Positions 51,125 to 60,437 of a stretch of DNA of 64,000 nt are shown here, one piece after another. Each line of letters starts with the position of its first letter. The stretch's first letter is position 1. Position numbers and translations under genes: made by a program. A model generated the notes under the pieces. It searched no databases, was not told the DNA's origin, and worked only from the letters and a program-made list of their open reading frames with translations. The stretch is from Komagataeibacter saccharivorans (GTDB taxonomy: Bacteria > Pseudomonadota > Alphaproteobacteria > Acetobacterales > Acetobacteraceae). The stretch covers positions 124,001 through 188,000 of the forward strand of contig NZ_NKTY01000003.1 in NCBI RefSeq assembly GCF_003207825.1, given 5' to 3'.

Positions 51125-51793
51125 TCAGGCAATGCCTTCAAAACGCGGCTGCCGCCATTCCTTGGGTTCCTGCGCCGCAAGCTGGTACCATTCATCAACC
51201 AGCGGATGCGCGCGGACGGCATCCATATACGCCCGCGATTCCGGCGACGGATTGACGCCATAGGACAGGAAACGCGAGACGATGGGCGCGAACATGGCAT
51301 CGGCCATGCCCATCGTGCTGCCGAACAGGAAGGGACCGTCCTTGCCAAAATCCAGCCGGGATTCGGTCCAGATCGCGTCGATGCGCGAAATATCGGCATC
51401 GATATCCTGCGTGGTGCCTGCGGCAAGCGGCGTGCCGTCGCGGCCGGTATTCATCGGCATGGCGGCGCGCACGGCGCGGAACCCGGCATGCATTTCGGCT
51501 GCGATACTGCGGGCATAGGCACGCTGACGGGCATCGTCAGGCCACAGGCCCGGCGCCTGTTCGGCGCAGTATTCGCATATGGCAAGACTTTCCCACACCG
51601 CGATGCCCTTGTGTTCCAGATACGGCACCTTGCCGTTGGGGGAGATGGTGCGGATGGCGGCGGTCTCCCCATTATCGGCCAGGGGGATCATCTGTTCGCG
51701 CACATCCAGCCCGGCCAGACGCACCGCAAGCCAGCCCCGCAGCGACCAGGAGGAATACCGGCGTGTGCCTATGACCAGAATACCATCGCTCAT
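51125..51793 (-). CDS. Glutathione S-transferase family protein
   Basis: The 222-residue protein has the N-terminal thioredoxin-like domain with RRYSSWSLRGWLAV (catalytic Ser region), NGKVPYLEHKGIAVWESLAI (cis-Pro and Glu-Ser glutathione contacts) and an all-helical C-terminal domain with FGSTMGMADAMFAPIVSRF. Its precise substrate is unknown. Its ATG overlaps the mnmA stop by four bases. Confidence 0.9.
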   Translation of the reverse strand: MSDGILVIGTRRYSSWSLRGWLAVRLAGLDVREQMIPLADNGETAAIRTISPNGKVPYLEHKGIAVWESLAICEYCAEQAPGLWPDDARQRAYARSIAAEMHAGFRAVRAAMPMNTGRDGTPLAAGTTQDIDADISRIDAIWTESRLDFGKDGPFLFGSTMGMADAMFAPIVSRFLSYGVNPSPESRAYMDAVRAHPLVDEWYQLAAQEPKEWRQPRFEGIA

Positions 51794-52884
51794 GATGCCA
51801 ATTTTCCTTCGCTTTCGTGACGGCGGATGAAACCACCGCCCAGAACCCTGCTGCCGTCATACATCACGCAGGCCTGACCGGGGGCGGGAACCGCACCTTC
51901 GTCCAGTTCCACGCGCGCACCATTGCCTTCGGCCTGAAACACGGTGGCGGGGCGTGCGGCTTCGCGCGCACGGATCTGCACCGCGCACCGCATGCCTTCC
52001 GCCCCCGGCGGGGTCACCAGCCAGTTCATGTCGCGCAGCATGAGCGTGCGGGCGACGGCCTGCGCGCGCGGGCCGATCACCACGCGCCGCGTCGCGGGCT
52101 GGATGCCCACCACCATCTGGCGTTCGCCTTCGCGCATCGCCGCATTGCCCAGCCGCTTGCTCTGGCCCACGGTGTAGCGGGTCACACCTTCATGCTGGCC
52201 GACCACATGGCCGCTCTGGTCAACGATCTCACCGGCCCCGGTCACGTCCGGGCGCAGCTTTTCCACCAGCCCGGCATAGGAACCATCGGTAACAAAACAC
52301 AGGTCCTGACTGTCTGGCTTGGCGGCGACGGCAAGCCCGAAACGTTCAGCTTCCGCGCGCACGGCAGCCTTGTCAGGCATGTCACCCAGCGGAAAGCGCA
52401 GGAAATCAAGCTGGTCGCGCGTGGTGGCGAACAGAAACCATGACTGGTCGCGCCCGGCGTCCACGGGGCGGTGCATCTCAACCCCGTCGGGGCCTTCCAC
52501 GCGGCGGACGTAATGCCCGGTGGCCATGGCATCCACGCCAAGGTCGCGCGCCATGCCCAGCAGATCGGTAAACTTGACGCCCTGATTGCACGCAACGCAG
52601 GGAACCGGGGTTTCCCCCGCCGCATAGGCATCGGCGAAAGTGCCGATCACGCTGTCATGAAAACGGCGTTCGGCATCGATCACGTAATGGGGGATGCCCA
52701 GCCTGTCGGCCACGCGACGGGCATCGTGAATGTCGCGCCCGGCACAGCATGCGCCCTTCTTGCTGCTTTCGCGTGAATCGTAAAGCTGGAGCGTGGCGCC
52801 GATCACTTCATGCCCCTCGTCCACCAGACGTGCGGCAACGACAGAACTGTCCACCCCGCCAGACATGGCCACAAGAATGCGCAT
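51790..52884 (-). CDS. mnmA: tRNA-specific 2-thiouridylase MnmA
   Basis: MnmA installs the 2-thio group on U34 of tRNA-Lys, -Glu and -Gln, using sulfur relayed from a cysteine desulfurase. The 364-residue protein has the PP-loop VAMSGGVDSSVVAARLV, ACCAGRDIHDARRVAD, the TPVPCVACN catalytic/adjacent Cys pair, GHYVRR and KPDSQDLCFVTDGSY (second active-site Cys). A C-terminal beta barrel follows. Its position downstream of two desulfurase genes and a ferredoxin fits its need for sulfur. The tRNA-Lys(TTT) gene in the window encodes one of its substrates. Confidence 0.95.
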   Translation of the reverse strand: MRILVAMSGGVDSSVVAARLVDEGHEVIGATLQLYDSRESSKKGACCAGRDIHDARRVADRLGIPHYVIDAERRFHDSVIGTFADAYAAGETPVPCVACNQGVKFTDLLGMARDLGVDAMATGHYVRRVEGPDGVEMHRPVDAGRDQSWFLFATTRDQLDFLRFPLGDMPDKAAVRAEAERFGLAVAAKPDSQDLCFVTDGSYAGLVEKLRPDVTGAGEIVDQSGHVVGQHEGVTRYTVGQSKRLGNAAMREGERQMVVGIQPATRRVVIGPRAQAVARTLMLRDMNWLVTPPGAEGMRCAVQIRAREAARPATVFQAEGNGARVELDEGAVPAPGQACVMYDGSRVLGGGFIRRHESEGKLAS

Positions 52885-53012
52885 GGCTCGGTTCCACTTT
52901 CCCTAAATGCCAGCAATGCCCGCAGGACTATCAGCCCCCGGGCACCACAGGTCAAACATCATGTTTACGACAGGGCGCGGCCATCCGGGGCCGGCGCCTG
53001 CCTGTCCAGCCG

Positions 53013-53327
53013 TCAGGACGTGCGCGGCAGGCGCACGACCAGTCCATCAAGCGCTTCGGTCATCACGATCTGGCAGCCCAGACGGGATGTCTTTTCCAGA
53101 CCGAATGCAAGGTCGAGCATGTCTTCCTCGTCCTCGGTCGGCGGGGTCAGCTTCGTGGCCCATTCCGGGTCCACCACCACGTGGCAGGTCGCGCAGGCCA
53201 GCGAGCCTTCGCATGCGCCTTCAAGGTCGACCCCGTTCTTATGGGCGATTTCCAGTACCGACAGACCCAGCGGGGCCGCGACTTCGCGGCGGGTGCCGTC
53301 ACGCTCTATGAATACTATATGCGCCAT
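53013..53327 (-). CDS. fdx: [2Fe-2S] ferredoxin, adrenodoxin type
   Basis: The 104-residue protein is an Isc-type ferredoxin that supplies electrons for Fe-S cluster assembly. The ligands are Cys39, Cys45 and Cys48 in [10 protein letters not shown] and Cys85 in RLGCQIV, with the family spacing. It lies 29 bases after the first cysteine desulfurase gene and 128 bases before mnmA, on the same strand. Confidence 0.93.
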   Translation of the reverse strand: MAHIVFIERDGTRREVAAPLGLSVLEIAHKNGVDLEGACEGSLACATCHVVVDPEWATKLTPPTEDEEDMLDLAFGLEKTSRLGCQIVMTEALDGLVVRLPRTS

Positions 53328-53356
53328 CTTTCCATCCTGCCTGTATCATCCGCCCG

Positions 53357-54538
53357 TTACCGGGGCGAAGAACTGCCTGTCGCGCGGCACCGTGCCACAG
53401 CCTGGCACAGGATCTCCGCCGCGCGATCCACATCGGCGGGTGAGGTATAGCGTCCGACGGCCAGACGCAAGCCTTCCGCCGCCTGCGCCGCGTCCATATC
53501 CATCGCCGTCAGCACGTAGGACGGCACCACCTCCGCCGAGGAACAGGCCGAACCCGTGGACAGGCACAGTTCCGGCACCGCCGCCAGCAGGTCCACCGCC
53601 CGCACCCCTGAAAAGCGCAGGTTCAGGTTGCCCGCCAGCCGCCCGGACAGGGTGCCATGCACATGCACGTCCCCACACCCGGCCCGCAGCGCCGCCAGCA
53701 GCCGGTCACGCAGGCTGGCCATCATGACCCGTTCCTGCGCGCCTTCTTCCCGTGCGATGCGGCAGGCCGCGCCGAATCCGACCAGCAGTGGCGCGGGCAG
53801 CGTGCCCGAACGCAGCCCGCGCTCCTGCCCGCCACCGGAAAACAGCGGGGCCAGCCGCACGCGCGGCCTGCGGCGCACGAACAGCGCGCCCACCCCTTTC
53901 GGCCCATACAGCTTGTGCGCGGAAACGGAAGCCAGATCGATATCCCACGCCCGCACGTCCACATCCACCTTGCCCGCCGCCTGCGCCAGATCGCTGTGCA
54001 GCAGCGCGCCCGCCCCGCGCACCAGCGGCGCGAGGGCGGCGAGGTCGTGCAGCACGCCGGTTTCGTTATTCGCCGCCATGATGCTGACCAGCAGCGTGGG
54101 TACTTCCAGCGCACGGGCCAGCACTTCGGGGTTCAGCGTGCCATCGGGCCTGACGGGCAGGATCACCGGCTCGCACCCTTCGCGCGCAAGGTCGCGCACG
54201 GATTCCAGCACGCATTTATGTTCCGTCGCCACCGTGATGACGCGCCTGCGCGGATCGCCACGTTCCAGCAGGTGACGGACAGCCCCCTTGATGGCGAGGT
54301 TGTTGGCTTCGGTCGCGCCGGATGTGAACACGATTTCACGCGCTTCGGCACCCAGCAGTTGCGCCACTTCGCCACGCGCCTGTTCCACCGCATCATGGGC
54401 CGCGCGACCGGCGACGTGATCCAGACTGTGGGGATTGGCGAAGCTGTCGGTAAACCATGGCAGCATTTCAGCCACCACACGCGGATCACACGGTGTCGTG
54501 GCCTGATAATCCAGATAGATCAGGTCCTGCGCGTTCAT
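53357..54538 (-). CDS. Cysteine desulfurase (IscS/NifS type), copy 1
   Basis: The PLP enzyme takes sulfur from cysteine and passes it on as a persulfide. The 393-residue protein has IYLDYQATTPCDPRVV at the start, GATEANNLAIKG, TEHKCVLE, NNETGV, SAHKLYGPKGVGALFVR (PLP Lys) and LSTGSACSSAEVVPS (catalytic Cys). This set matches class I desulfurases. The start ATG overlaps the stop of copy 2 by four bases (ATGA). Downstream are ferredoxin and mnmA, so it may serve both Fe-S clusters and tRNA thiolation. Confidence 0.93.
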   Translation of the reverse strand: MNAQDLIYLDYQATTPCDPRVVAEMLPWFTDSFANPHSLDHVAGRAAHDAVEQARGEVAQLLGAEAREIVFTSGATEANNLAIKGAVRHLLERGDPRRRVITVATEHKCVLESVRDLAREGCEPVILPVRPDGTLNPEVLARALEVPTLLVSIMAANNETGVLHDLAALAPLVRGAGALLHSDLAQAAGKVDVDVRAWDIDLASVSAHKLYGPKGVGALFVRRRPRVRLAPLFSGGGQERGLRSGTLPAPLLVGFGAACRIAREEGAQERVMMASLRDRLLAALRAGCGDVHVHGTLSGRLAGNLNLRFSGVRAVDLLAAVPELCLSTGSACSSAEVVPSYVLTAMDMDAAQAAEGLRLAVGRYTSPADVDRAAEILCQAVARCRATGSSSPR

Positions 54539-55668
54539 GGCCTGCCCCCTGCCCGCGCGCCCAGCCGCAGTGCCATGGCGGTATAGGCGGCAATGAAACC
54601 ATCGACTTCGGCCTGCGTGATCGACCATGGCAGGGAGACACGGATGGCGCAGCCCGCATCCTCTCCATAGCCCATGGCTTCAAGCACATGCGATCGCGCC
54701 ACCTTGCCCGACGAGCATGCGGACCCGGCCGAGACACCATATCCCGCCATGTCCAGCGCGATGATCTGGGTCTGCGCACTGCATCCGGGCAGCAGCAGCG
54801 TGCCTGTATTGGCAAGGCGCGGCGCGCCTGCCCCGCATATCGTAGCCCCCGCGGCCACGGCAGCGGCATCAATCCGGTCACGCCATCTGCGGTGTCGGTC
54901 CGCCTGCGCCGCCATGCCCGCGCAGGCGATGCGGGCTGCGGCAGCCATGCCTGCAATGGCGGGCAGGCCCGGCGTACCGCCGCGCCGCCCCTGTTCCTGT
55001 CCCCCGCCCGCCAGCAGCGGCTGGACGCTGCGGAAGCGGTCGCCCGCCAGCAGCAGCGCGCCCGCGCCTTTGGGACCGCCAAATTTATGGCCTGAAATCG
55101 CGATGCTGTCCGCGTCCAGACCGTCCAGCGTGAATGCGATCCGCCCCGCCGCCTGCACCGCATCGACATGCACAAGCGCGCCATGGGCGTGACACAGCGC
55201 GGCGATTTCACGCACCGGATTGATGACGCCCGTTTCATTATTGGCCAGCATGACACAGACCAGCGCCGGATCATCCGCCGCCGCAAGCATCCGTTCCAGC
55301 GCAGTCATGTCCAGCACGCCGTCCGGGCGCACCGCAATGACACCGGCCACCCCCGCCGCGCGCACGGCGTCATGTTCCGTCGCCCCCGCCAGCACGCGCC
55401 GCCCGGCACCCAGCCCGGTAACCGCCAGCACGTTCGCCTCCGTCCCGCCCGATGTCAGGACGCAGTTTTCCGCCTGCACGCCAAACAGGGCGGCCAGCCC
55501 CTCGCGCGCGGTTTCAAGTTCCGCCCGCGCACCACGTCCCGCGCGATGCACGGATGACGGATTTCCCGCCACCTGCGCCGCCTGCATCATGGCCGCCAGC
55601 GCCTCTGGCCGGATGGGCTCGGACGCATTCGCGTCAAGGTAGGTAAAGCTATCGCGTGGGGTACTCAT
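54535..55668 (-). CDS. Cysteine desulfurase family protein, copy 2
   Basis: The 377-residue protein is a second class I desulfurase-like PLP enzyme: TYLDANASEPIRPEALAAMM, GGTEANVLAVTG, ATEHDAV, NNETGV, SGHKFGGPKGAGALLL (PLP Lys) and VSAGSACSSGKVARSH (catalytic Cys) are intact. It is more divergent than copy 1. In alphaproteobacteria such a pair is common before Fe-S assembly genes, but no iscU, iscA, hscBA or sufBCD is present here. It is first in the leftward cluster, with 575 bases of divergent intergenic DNA in front. Confidence 0.9.
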   Translation of the reverse strand: MSTPRDSFTYLDANASEPIRPEALAAMMQAAQVAGNPSSVHRAGRGARAELETAREGLAALFGVQAENCVLTSGGTEANVLAVTGLGAGRRVLAGATEHDAVRAAGVAGVIAVRPDGVLDMTALERMLAAADDPALVCVMLANNETGVINPVREIAALCHAHGALVHVDAVQAAGRIAFTLDGLDADSIAISGHKFGGPKGAGALLLAGDRFRSVQPLLAGGGQEQGRRGGTPGLPAIAGMAAAARIACAGMAAQADRHRRWRDRIDAAAVAAGATICGAGAPRLANTGTLLLPGCSAQTQIIALDMAGYGVSAGSACSSGKVARSHVLEAMGYGEDAGCAIRVSLPWSITQAEVDGFIAAYTAMALRLGARAGGRP

Positions 55669-56243
55669 GCTGTCCGGCCATATGGGTTGCGCCAAGTCCT
55701 TTTGCGACAGGAATTACGATTTATCTGGCATTTTGTGAATCCACACCGCTATAAGGCAGCGCAACATAATATTTATTGCAACGTGTTATGGGGGATGGCC
55801 GCATCTTTTCATACCGCTGCCTCAATGTCGCCCGCCCGGCTGCCGGGCATGGCAAGGAGAGCGAACCAGCACGATACACCCCGCCCGGACGGCGCATAAA
55901 AGCCATTCTGCGGGCCGGGACACCAACAAACCCTGCACCATATCTGCCCCCCGCGCAGGGCACGCCTGCCGAAGATGCACTTTCATACAGTAGGTGGAAT
56001 GCCCATTATCGGGTGGGTTGGTATACTTCCGGGCTGACAGTTCCAGACCGGGCAGTTTCTGTTTCCACCCAGTCAGAGCCGGATGAATACCGGGTACCAT
56101 CCCGCCCCCGGCGCGGGAATGACGGGTAACAGCGTATTCTCTGCCTGCCGACCTGACGGGGCATCGCCGGTCAGCAGGCTGTAACAGTAACCTTCCCGAT
56201 GCAATGCCTGAAATGCGTCGGGAAACGAAAATGCGGGATACCT
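55669..56243. other. Divergent intergenic region of 575 bp (desulfurase / hydrolase)
   Basis: No credible gene is present. Close to the desulfurase, at about 55768-55795, lies an AT-rich segment (CATAATATTTATTGC) with GTTGC repeated twice on the minus strand, the likeliest promoter or operator area of the sulfur cluster. It does not match an IscR, RirA or Irr site that I can recall. The remaining 400 bases have short palindromic GC patches but nothing I can assign. Confidence 0.4.
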
Positions 56244-56909
56244 ATGCCTGAGGTCATGTTTGCCGGCCCTGATGGCCGTCTGGAAGGTCGATACCACCAT
56301 TCAAGCGCGCCCAACGCGCCGCTTGCGCTGGTGCTGCATCCCCATCCGCTGCACGGCGGGACCATGAATAACCGCATCACCTACGCGATGTACCGCACGT
56401 TCGAGAAGATGGGCTTCTCCGTCATGCGCTACAACTCACGCGGGGTTGGCCGTTCACAGGGCCGCTATGATGGTGGCATCGGCGAGATTTCGGACGCCGC
56501 AGCAGCCCTTGACTGGATGCAGATGGTCAACCCGAACGCCAGCGGCCTGTGGATCGCGGGGTATTCGTTCGGGGCGTTCGTCGGCATGCAGCTTCTCATG
56601 CGCCGCCCGGAAATCACGGGCTGGATCAGCGTGGCGCCACCTGCCAACCATTATGATTTCGGCTTCCTTGCCCCGTGTCCCTGTGGCGGGCTCATGATCG
56701 CGGGGGAAAACGACGAACTCGTACCCGAACCCGCCGTGCGCAAGCTGGTGGACAAGCTGAACACCCAGAAGGGCGTGACCGTGGATTACCGCATTTTCAA
56801 GGGTGCGGACCATGTTTTCGCCAACCATGCCGATCAGGTGGCCGACGCGGTGGAAGACCATGTCAGCACCGTCATGAACCGCAAGGCGCTGGCGCTGGCC
56901 GCCGACTGA
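56244..56909 (+). CDS. Alpha/beta hydrolase (CocE/NonD-like short form)
   Basis: The 221-residue protein is a compact alpha/beta hydrolase: LALVLHPHPLHGGTMNN, the nucleophile-strand elbow IAGYSFGAFVGM (Ser in GYSFG), GENDELVPEP (acid) and GADHVFANHADQ (His). This type (COG2945) is widespread in Alphaproteobacteria, substrate unknown. The ATG at 56244 follows GCGGGA; an upstream start at 56199 has no homology. It lies before tyrS on the same strand and is divergent from the desulfurase genes. Confidence 0.88.
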   Translation: MPEVMFAGPDGRLEGRYHHSSAPNAPLALVLHPHPLHGGTMNNRITYAMYRTFEKMGFSVMRYNSRGVGRSQGRYDGGIGEISDAAAALDWMQMVNPNASGLWIAGYSFGAFVGMQLLMRRPEITGWISVAPPANHYDFGFLAPCPCGGLMIAGENDELVPEPAVRKLVDKLNTQKGVTVDYRIFKGADHVFANHADQVADAVEDHVSTVMNRKALALAAD

Positions 56910-57020
56910 TTCACCCACCCGGTGGGGCGGGCTGTTCCATGAAGTGCGGCGAACATGCTAGAGGCTGGTCCGCGCCGGGGCGGCCCGGCCAGCGATGCAC
57001 ATCTCAGCGCGGAACAGATC

Positions 57021-58265
57021 ATGCCCAAGAGTGAATTCCTCCGGGAAGCCGAAGCACGCGGCTTCATATTCCAGTGCACCGACATGGAGGCGCTGGACGC
57101 CGCCATGCAGGCCGGTCCGGTAGCGGGCTATATCGGTTTCGACCCCACGGCGGACAGCCTGCATGTGGGCAGCCTTATCCAGATCATGATGCTGCGCCTG
57201 CTGCACCGCCATGGCCACCGCCCGGTGGCGCTGGCCGGTGGCGGCACGGCGCGGATTGGCGATCCCTCCTTCCGGGAAGAAGCGCGCAAGCTCATGACGG
57301 CGGAAACCATCGCCACCAACCTGCGTGGGGTGGAAGGCTGCCTGCGCCAGTTCCTGCCGCTTGGCACCGGTCCGAACGAACCGCTGCTGACCAATAATGC
57401 CGACTGGCTGGACCGGCTGTCCTACATCGACCTGCTGCGCGATGTGGGCATCCATTTTTCCGTCAACCGCATGCTGTCCTTCGACTCGGTCCGTTCGCGT
57501 CTTGACCGCGAACAGGGCCTGACCTTTCTGGAATTCAATTATTCCATTCTCCAGTCCTACGATTTCAAGGAACTGAACAGCCGTCATGGTGTGACGCTGC
57601 AGATGGGCGGATCGGACCAGTGGGGCAACATTGTGTCGGGCATCGATCTTGTCCGCAGGATGAATGGGGCACAGGTTTTCGGCCTGACAACGCCACTGCT
57701 GACCACAAGTTCCGGGGCCAAGATGGGCAAGACGGCGCAGGGTGCCGTCTGGCTTTCGGCCCACCGCCTGCCGGTATTCGATTACTGGCAGTTCTGGCGC
57801 AATGTGGAGGATGCGGATGTTGGCCGCTTCCTCAGGCTGTTCACCGACCTGCCGATCGACGAATGTGACCGCCTTGCCGCCCTTGGCGGGGCCGAAATCA
57901 ATGAGGCGAAGAAGATCCTAGCCACCGAAGCCACGGCCCTGTGCCATGGCCGCGCCGCCGCCGAGGAAGCCGCCGAAGCCGCCCGCCGCACGTTTGAGGA
58001 AGGCAGCACGACCGCTGCCCTGCCCACGGTTACCATACCGTCCGCCCTGCTGACCGAAGGACTACCCGCCTTCCGCCTGTTCGTGGAAGCCGGTTTCGCC
58101 GCCAGCAACGGGGAAGCCCGCCGCCTGATCCGTGGTGGCGGCGCGCGCGTGAATGATGTGGTGGTGACGGATGAGGCGCAGGCCGTATCCGCTGCTGACC
58201 TGCATGATGGCGCCATCAAGCTCTCCTCAGGGCGCAAGCGGCACATTCTGGTCCGCCCGGCCTGA
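57021..58265 (+). CDS. tyrS: Tyrosyl-tRNA synthetase
   Basis: TyrS charges tRNA-Tyr. The 414-residue class I synthetase has [20 protein letters not shown] (HIGH-like HVGS), [31 protein letters not shown] and [13 protein letters not shown], the KMSKS loop in its KMGKT variant usual for this clade. The C-terminal S4 RNA-binding domain is at about 350-414 ([16 protein letters not shown]). The ATG at 57021 is preferred; 22 further codons upstream lack similarity. Confidence 0.96.
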   Translation: MPKSEFLREAEARGFIFQCTDMEALDAAMQAGPVAGYIGFDPTADSLHVGSLIQIMMLRLLHRHGHRPVALAGGGTARIGDPSFREEARKLMTAETIATNLRGVEGCLRQFLPLGTGPNEPLLTNNADWLDRLSYIDLLRDVGIHFSVNRMLSFDSVRSRLDREQGLTFLEFNYSILQSYDFKELNSRHGVTLQMGGSDQWGNIVSGIDLVRRMNGAQVFGLTTPLLTTSSGAKMGKTAQGAVWLSAHRLPVFDYWQFWRNVEDADVGRFLRLFTDLPIDECDRLAALGGAEINEAKKILATEATALCHGRAAAEEAAEAARRTFEEGSTTAALPTVTIPSALLTEGLPAFRLFVEAGFAASNGEARRLIRGGGARVNDVVVTDEAQAVSAADLHDGAIKLSSGRKRHILVRPA

Positions 58266-58277
58266 GGTAATACGGCC

Positions 58278-58784
58278 ATGCCCCGCAGGCGCACAGGCAG
58301 GGATGCGGCAGCAACGCGGCAGGCCGACCTGTTCGCGCCTGCGCCGCCAGATCCGGTGGCACCGGAACAGGCCGCCCCGCCACGGGACCTGCCCGCCATA
58401 CCGCCCGCCCTATGGGAACGGCTGGCCTATTCGCGCTTTCGCGCCCGGTTCCATCTGGGCGCAAGGGAACGCGCCTATCTGGACAGACATGGCCTGTCGG
58501 AAGTCATGACGCATGCTGCCCGGTTCCTTGCGACCCGTCTGGCCCCCGCCCATCCCGACAAGGATGGCAGGCAGACGCCCTGGCGCGGGCATCCGGTCTT
58601 CATCGCCCAGCATGCGACCGGCACATGCTGCCGGGGATGTGTCGCCAAATGGCACGCCATGCCGGCGGGCCAGCCGCTTGATGACGGGCAGCAGGCCTAT
58701 CTGCTGGCCGTCATACAGGAATGGCTGCGCCGGGATGCTGCGGCACAGGATGCGGCAGACACACCCATATCCGATCGTCGCTGA
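58278..58784 (+). CDS. DUF4186 family protein
   Basis: The 168-residue protein has a variable Ala/Pro-rich N-terminus, and then a DUF4186 core from about residue 44: LWERLAYSRFRARFHLGARE, GLSEVMTHAARFLATRLAPA, DGRQTPWRGHPVFIAQHATG and TCCRGCVAKWHAMPAGQPL. The CCxxC and His residues could bind a metal. The function of DUF4186 is unknown. It starts 12 bases after tyrS. Its last 74 bases overlap a convergent Rieske gene. Confidence 0.87.
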   Translation: MPRRRTGRDAAATRQADLFAPAPPDPVAPEQAAPPRDLPAIPPALWERLAYSRFRARFHLGARERAYLDRHGLSEVMTHAARFLATRLAPAHPDKDGRQTPWRGHPVFIAQHATGTCCRGCVAKWHAMPAGQPLDDGQQAYLLAVIQEWLRRDAAAQDAADTPISDRR

Positions 58785-59076
58785 TCCAGCATTCATAAGA
58801 TTGCGCCACGGGAGCCGCCACATCAGTACCCGGCGCATGGGCGGTGCCATCGGGCGCAAAGCCCCACATATGGGCCGGGCAGACAATGCGCCCATCCAGC
58901 ACATAACCGGCGGACAGGCGGGCATTGCCATGCGGGCAGCGGTCATCCAGCACGGCGGGACGTTCACCCGCCATCCATACCACCAGCGCCCGCCCGGCAC
59001 ACAGCACGCGTTGCGGGGCCATGCGCGCATCCCCCACAGTACACAGCATGCGGGAACCCGGTAACGCCCGTTTCAT
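58711..59076 (-). CDS. Rieske [2Fe-2S] ferredoxin-like protein
   Basis: The 121-residue protein is a small Rieske protein: the two cluster loops are CPHGNARLS (Cys47, His49) and CPAHMWGF (Cys66, His69), 16 residues apart, as in soluble NirD or ferredoxin-type Rieske proteins. It has no oxygenase domain; its partner reductase or oxygenase is unknown. The 3' end overlaps DUF4186 by 74 bases on the opposite strand. Its start codon is 113 bases from the M29 peptidase start, divergent. Confidence 0.85.
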   Translation of the reverse strand: MKRALPGSRMLCTVGDARMAPQRVLCAGRALVVWMAGERPAVLDDRCPHGNARLSAGYVLDGRIVCPAHMWGFAPDGTAHAPGTDVAAPVAQSYECWISDDRIWVCLPHPVPQHPGAAIPV

Positions 59077-59189
59077 TAATGCCTTACTCCCGCCCGGTTT
59101 GCGGATACCATCTTACGCGCGGTGGGCGTGTCGTCTATCCTGACAGCATTCCGCAGGCATCGCCCGCCATTTACAGGATTTGATGACGC

Positions 59190-60437
59190 ATGGCTTTCTC
59201 CCCCCGGCATGAACAGCTTCTGGACCGCCTGGCCGAGGTCGCCGTCCGTACTGGCGTGAACATCGCGCACGGGCAGCAGCTTCTCATCACCGCCCCGCTT
59301 GACGCCGTGCCGCTGGTGCGCCGGATTACCGAACATGCCTACCGGGCGGGTGCATCGCTGGTGACACCATTCTATGCGGATGATGAGGCAACGCTCGCCC
59401 GTTTCCATTACGCCGCCGATGATACGCTGGATACCGCAGCCGACTGGCTGCACGAAGGCATGGCCAATGCCTATCGCAAGGGTGCGGCGCGCATGGCGAT
59501 CACGGGCGGCAATCCCGTCCTTCTGGCCAATCAGGACCCCGAACGGGTATCGCGCGTGTCACGCGCGGCATCGCGCGCCGGTCGCCCGGCCATGGAACTG
59601 ATCACCCGCTTTGCCGTCAACTGGAACATCGTGGCCTTCGCCACCCCCGCATGGGCAGCGCAGGTCTTCCCCGACCTGCCGCAGGATGAAGCGGTCAGCC
59701 GCCTGTGGGATGCGATCTTTCAGGCATCGCGCGTAACGGTGGATGACCCGGTGGCCGAATGGAAAGCCCATAACGCCTACCTGAACCGGCGCACGACATG
59801 GCTGAACCAGCGGCGCTTCGCGGCCCTGCATTTCACCGGACCGGGCACGGACCTGACCGTGGGGCTGGCGGATGGCCACGCCTGGGCAGGCGGCGCCGAA
59901 CCCGCCGGGAACGGAATCGTGTGCAATCCCAACATCCCGACCGAGGAAGTGTTCACCACCCCGCATGCCCGCAAGGTCAGCGGGACGGTATGCGCGACCA
60001 AGCCGCTGTTCCATCAGGGCACGCTGATTGACAATATCGCCGTCCGTTTTGAGGAAGGCCGCATTGTCGAAGCCCGTGCCAGCAGCGGTCAGGCCGTTCT
60101 GGAACGCATCCTTGATACCGATGAGGGCGCGCGCAGGCTGGGTGAAGTGGCGCTGGTGCCCGCATCGTCCCCCATTTCCCAAAGCGGCATCCTGTTCCGC
60201 AATACGCTGTTTGACGAGAACGCGGCCAGCCATATCGCGCTGGGCCAGTCCTATGCCAAGTGCATGGTCGATGCGGACAGCCTGACCGAAGCCCATCTGG
60301 CGCAGCAGGGCGCCAATACCAGTTTCATCCATATTGACTGGATGATCGGGTCCAGCAAAATCAATGTCGACGCCATCAACCACGATGGCAGCCGCGAACC
60401 CCTGATGAGACAGGGCGAATGGAGCAACCAGCCATGA
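59190..60437 (+). CDS. M29 family aminopeptidase
   Basis: M29 enzymes are dimetal aminopeptidases (aminopeptidase T type). The 415-residue protein has the N-terminal Rossmann-like domain and the C-terminal domain with the family metal-site motifs NPNIPTEEVFTTPHARKVSG (Glu, His), GILFRNTLFDENAASHIALG (Asp, Glu and His) and SFIHIDWMIGS (His and Asp). These match the metal-binding residues of the family. The ATG follows the Rieske divergent spacer of 113 bases. Its stop overlaps the next start by four bases (ATGA). Confidence 0.92.
   Translation: MAFSPRHEQLLDRLAEVAVRTGVNIAHGQQLLITAPLDAVPLVRRITEHAYRAGASLVTPFYADDEATLARFHYAADDTLDTAADWLHEGMANAYRKGAARMAITGGNPVLLANQDPERVSRVSRAASRAGRPAMELITRFAVNWNIVAFATPAWAAQVFPDLPQDEAVSRLWDAIFQASRVTVDDPVAEWKAHNAYLNRRTTWLNQRRFAALHFTGPGTDLTVGLADGHAWAGGAEPAGNGIVCNPNIPTEEVFTTPHARKVSGTVCATKPLFHQGTLIDNIAVRFEEGRIVEARASSGQAVLERILDTDEGARRLGEVALVPASSPISQSGILFRNTLFDENAASHIALGQSYAKCMVDADSLTEAHLAQQGANTSFIHIDWMIGSSKINVDAINHDGSREPLMRQGEWSNQP

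Noticed and set aside
55720-55800. IscR-, RirA- or Irr-type operator before the desulfurase cluster
   Set aside because: The AT-rich motif does not fit any consensus I can recall closely enough.
55687-55899. 70-codon plus-strand frame in the desulfurase/hydrolase gap
   Set aside because: No ribosome site, no similarity, and composition unlike neighbouring genes.
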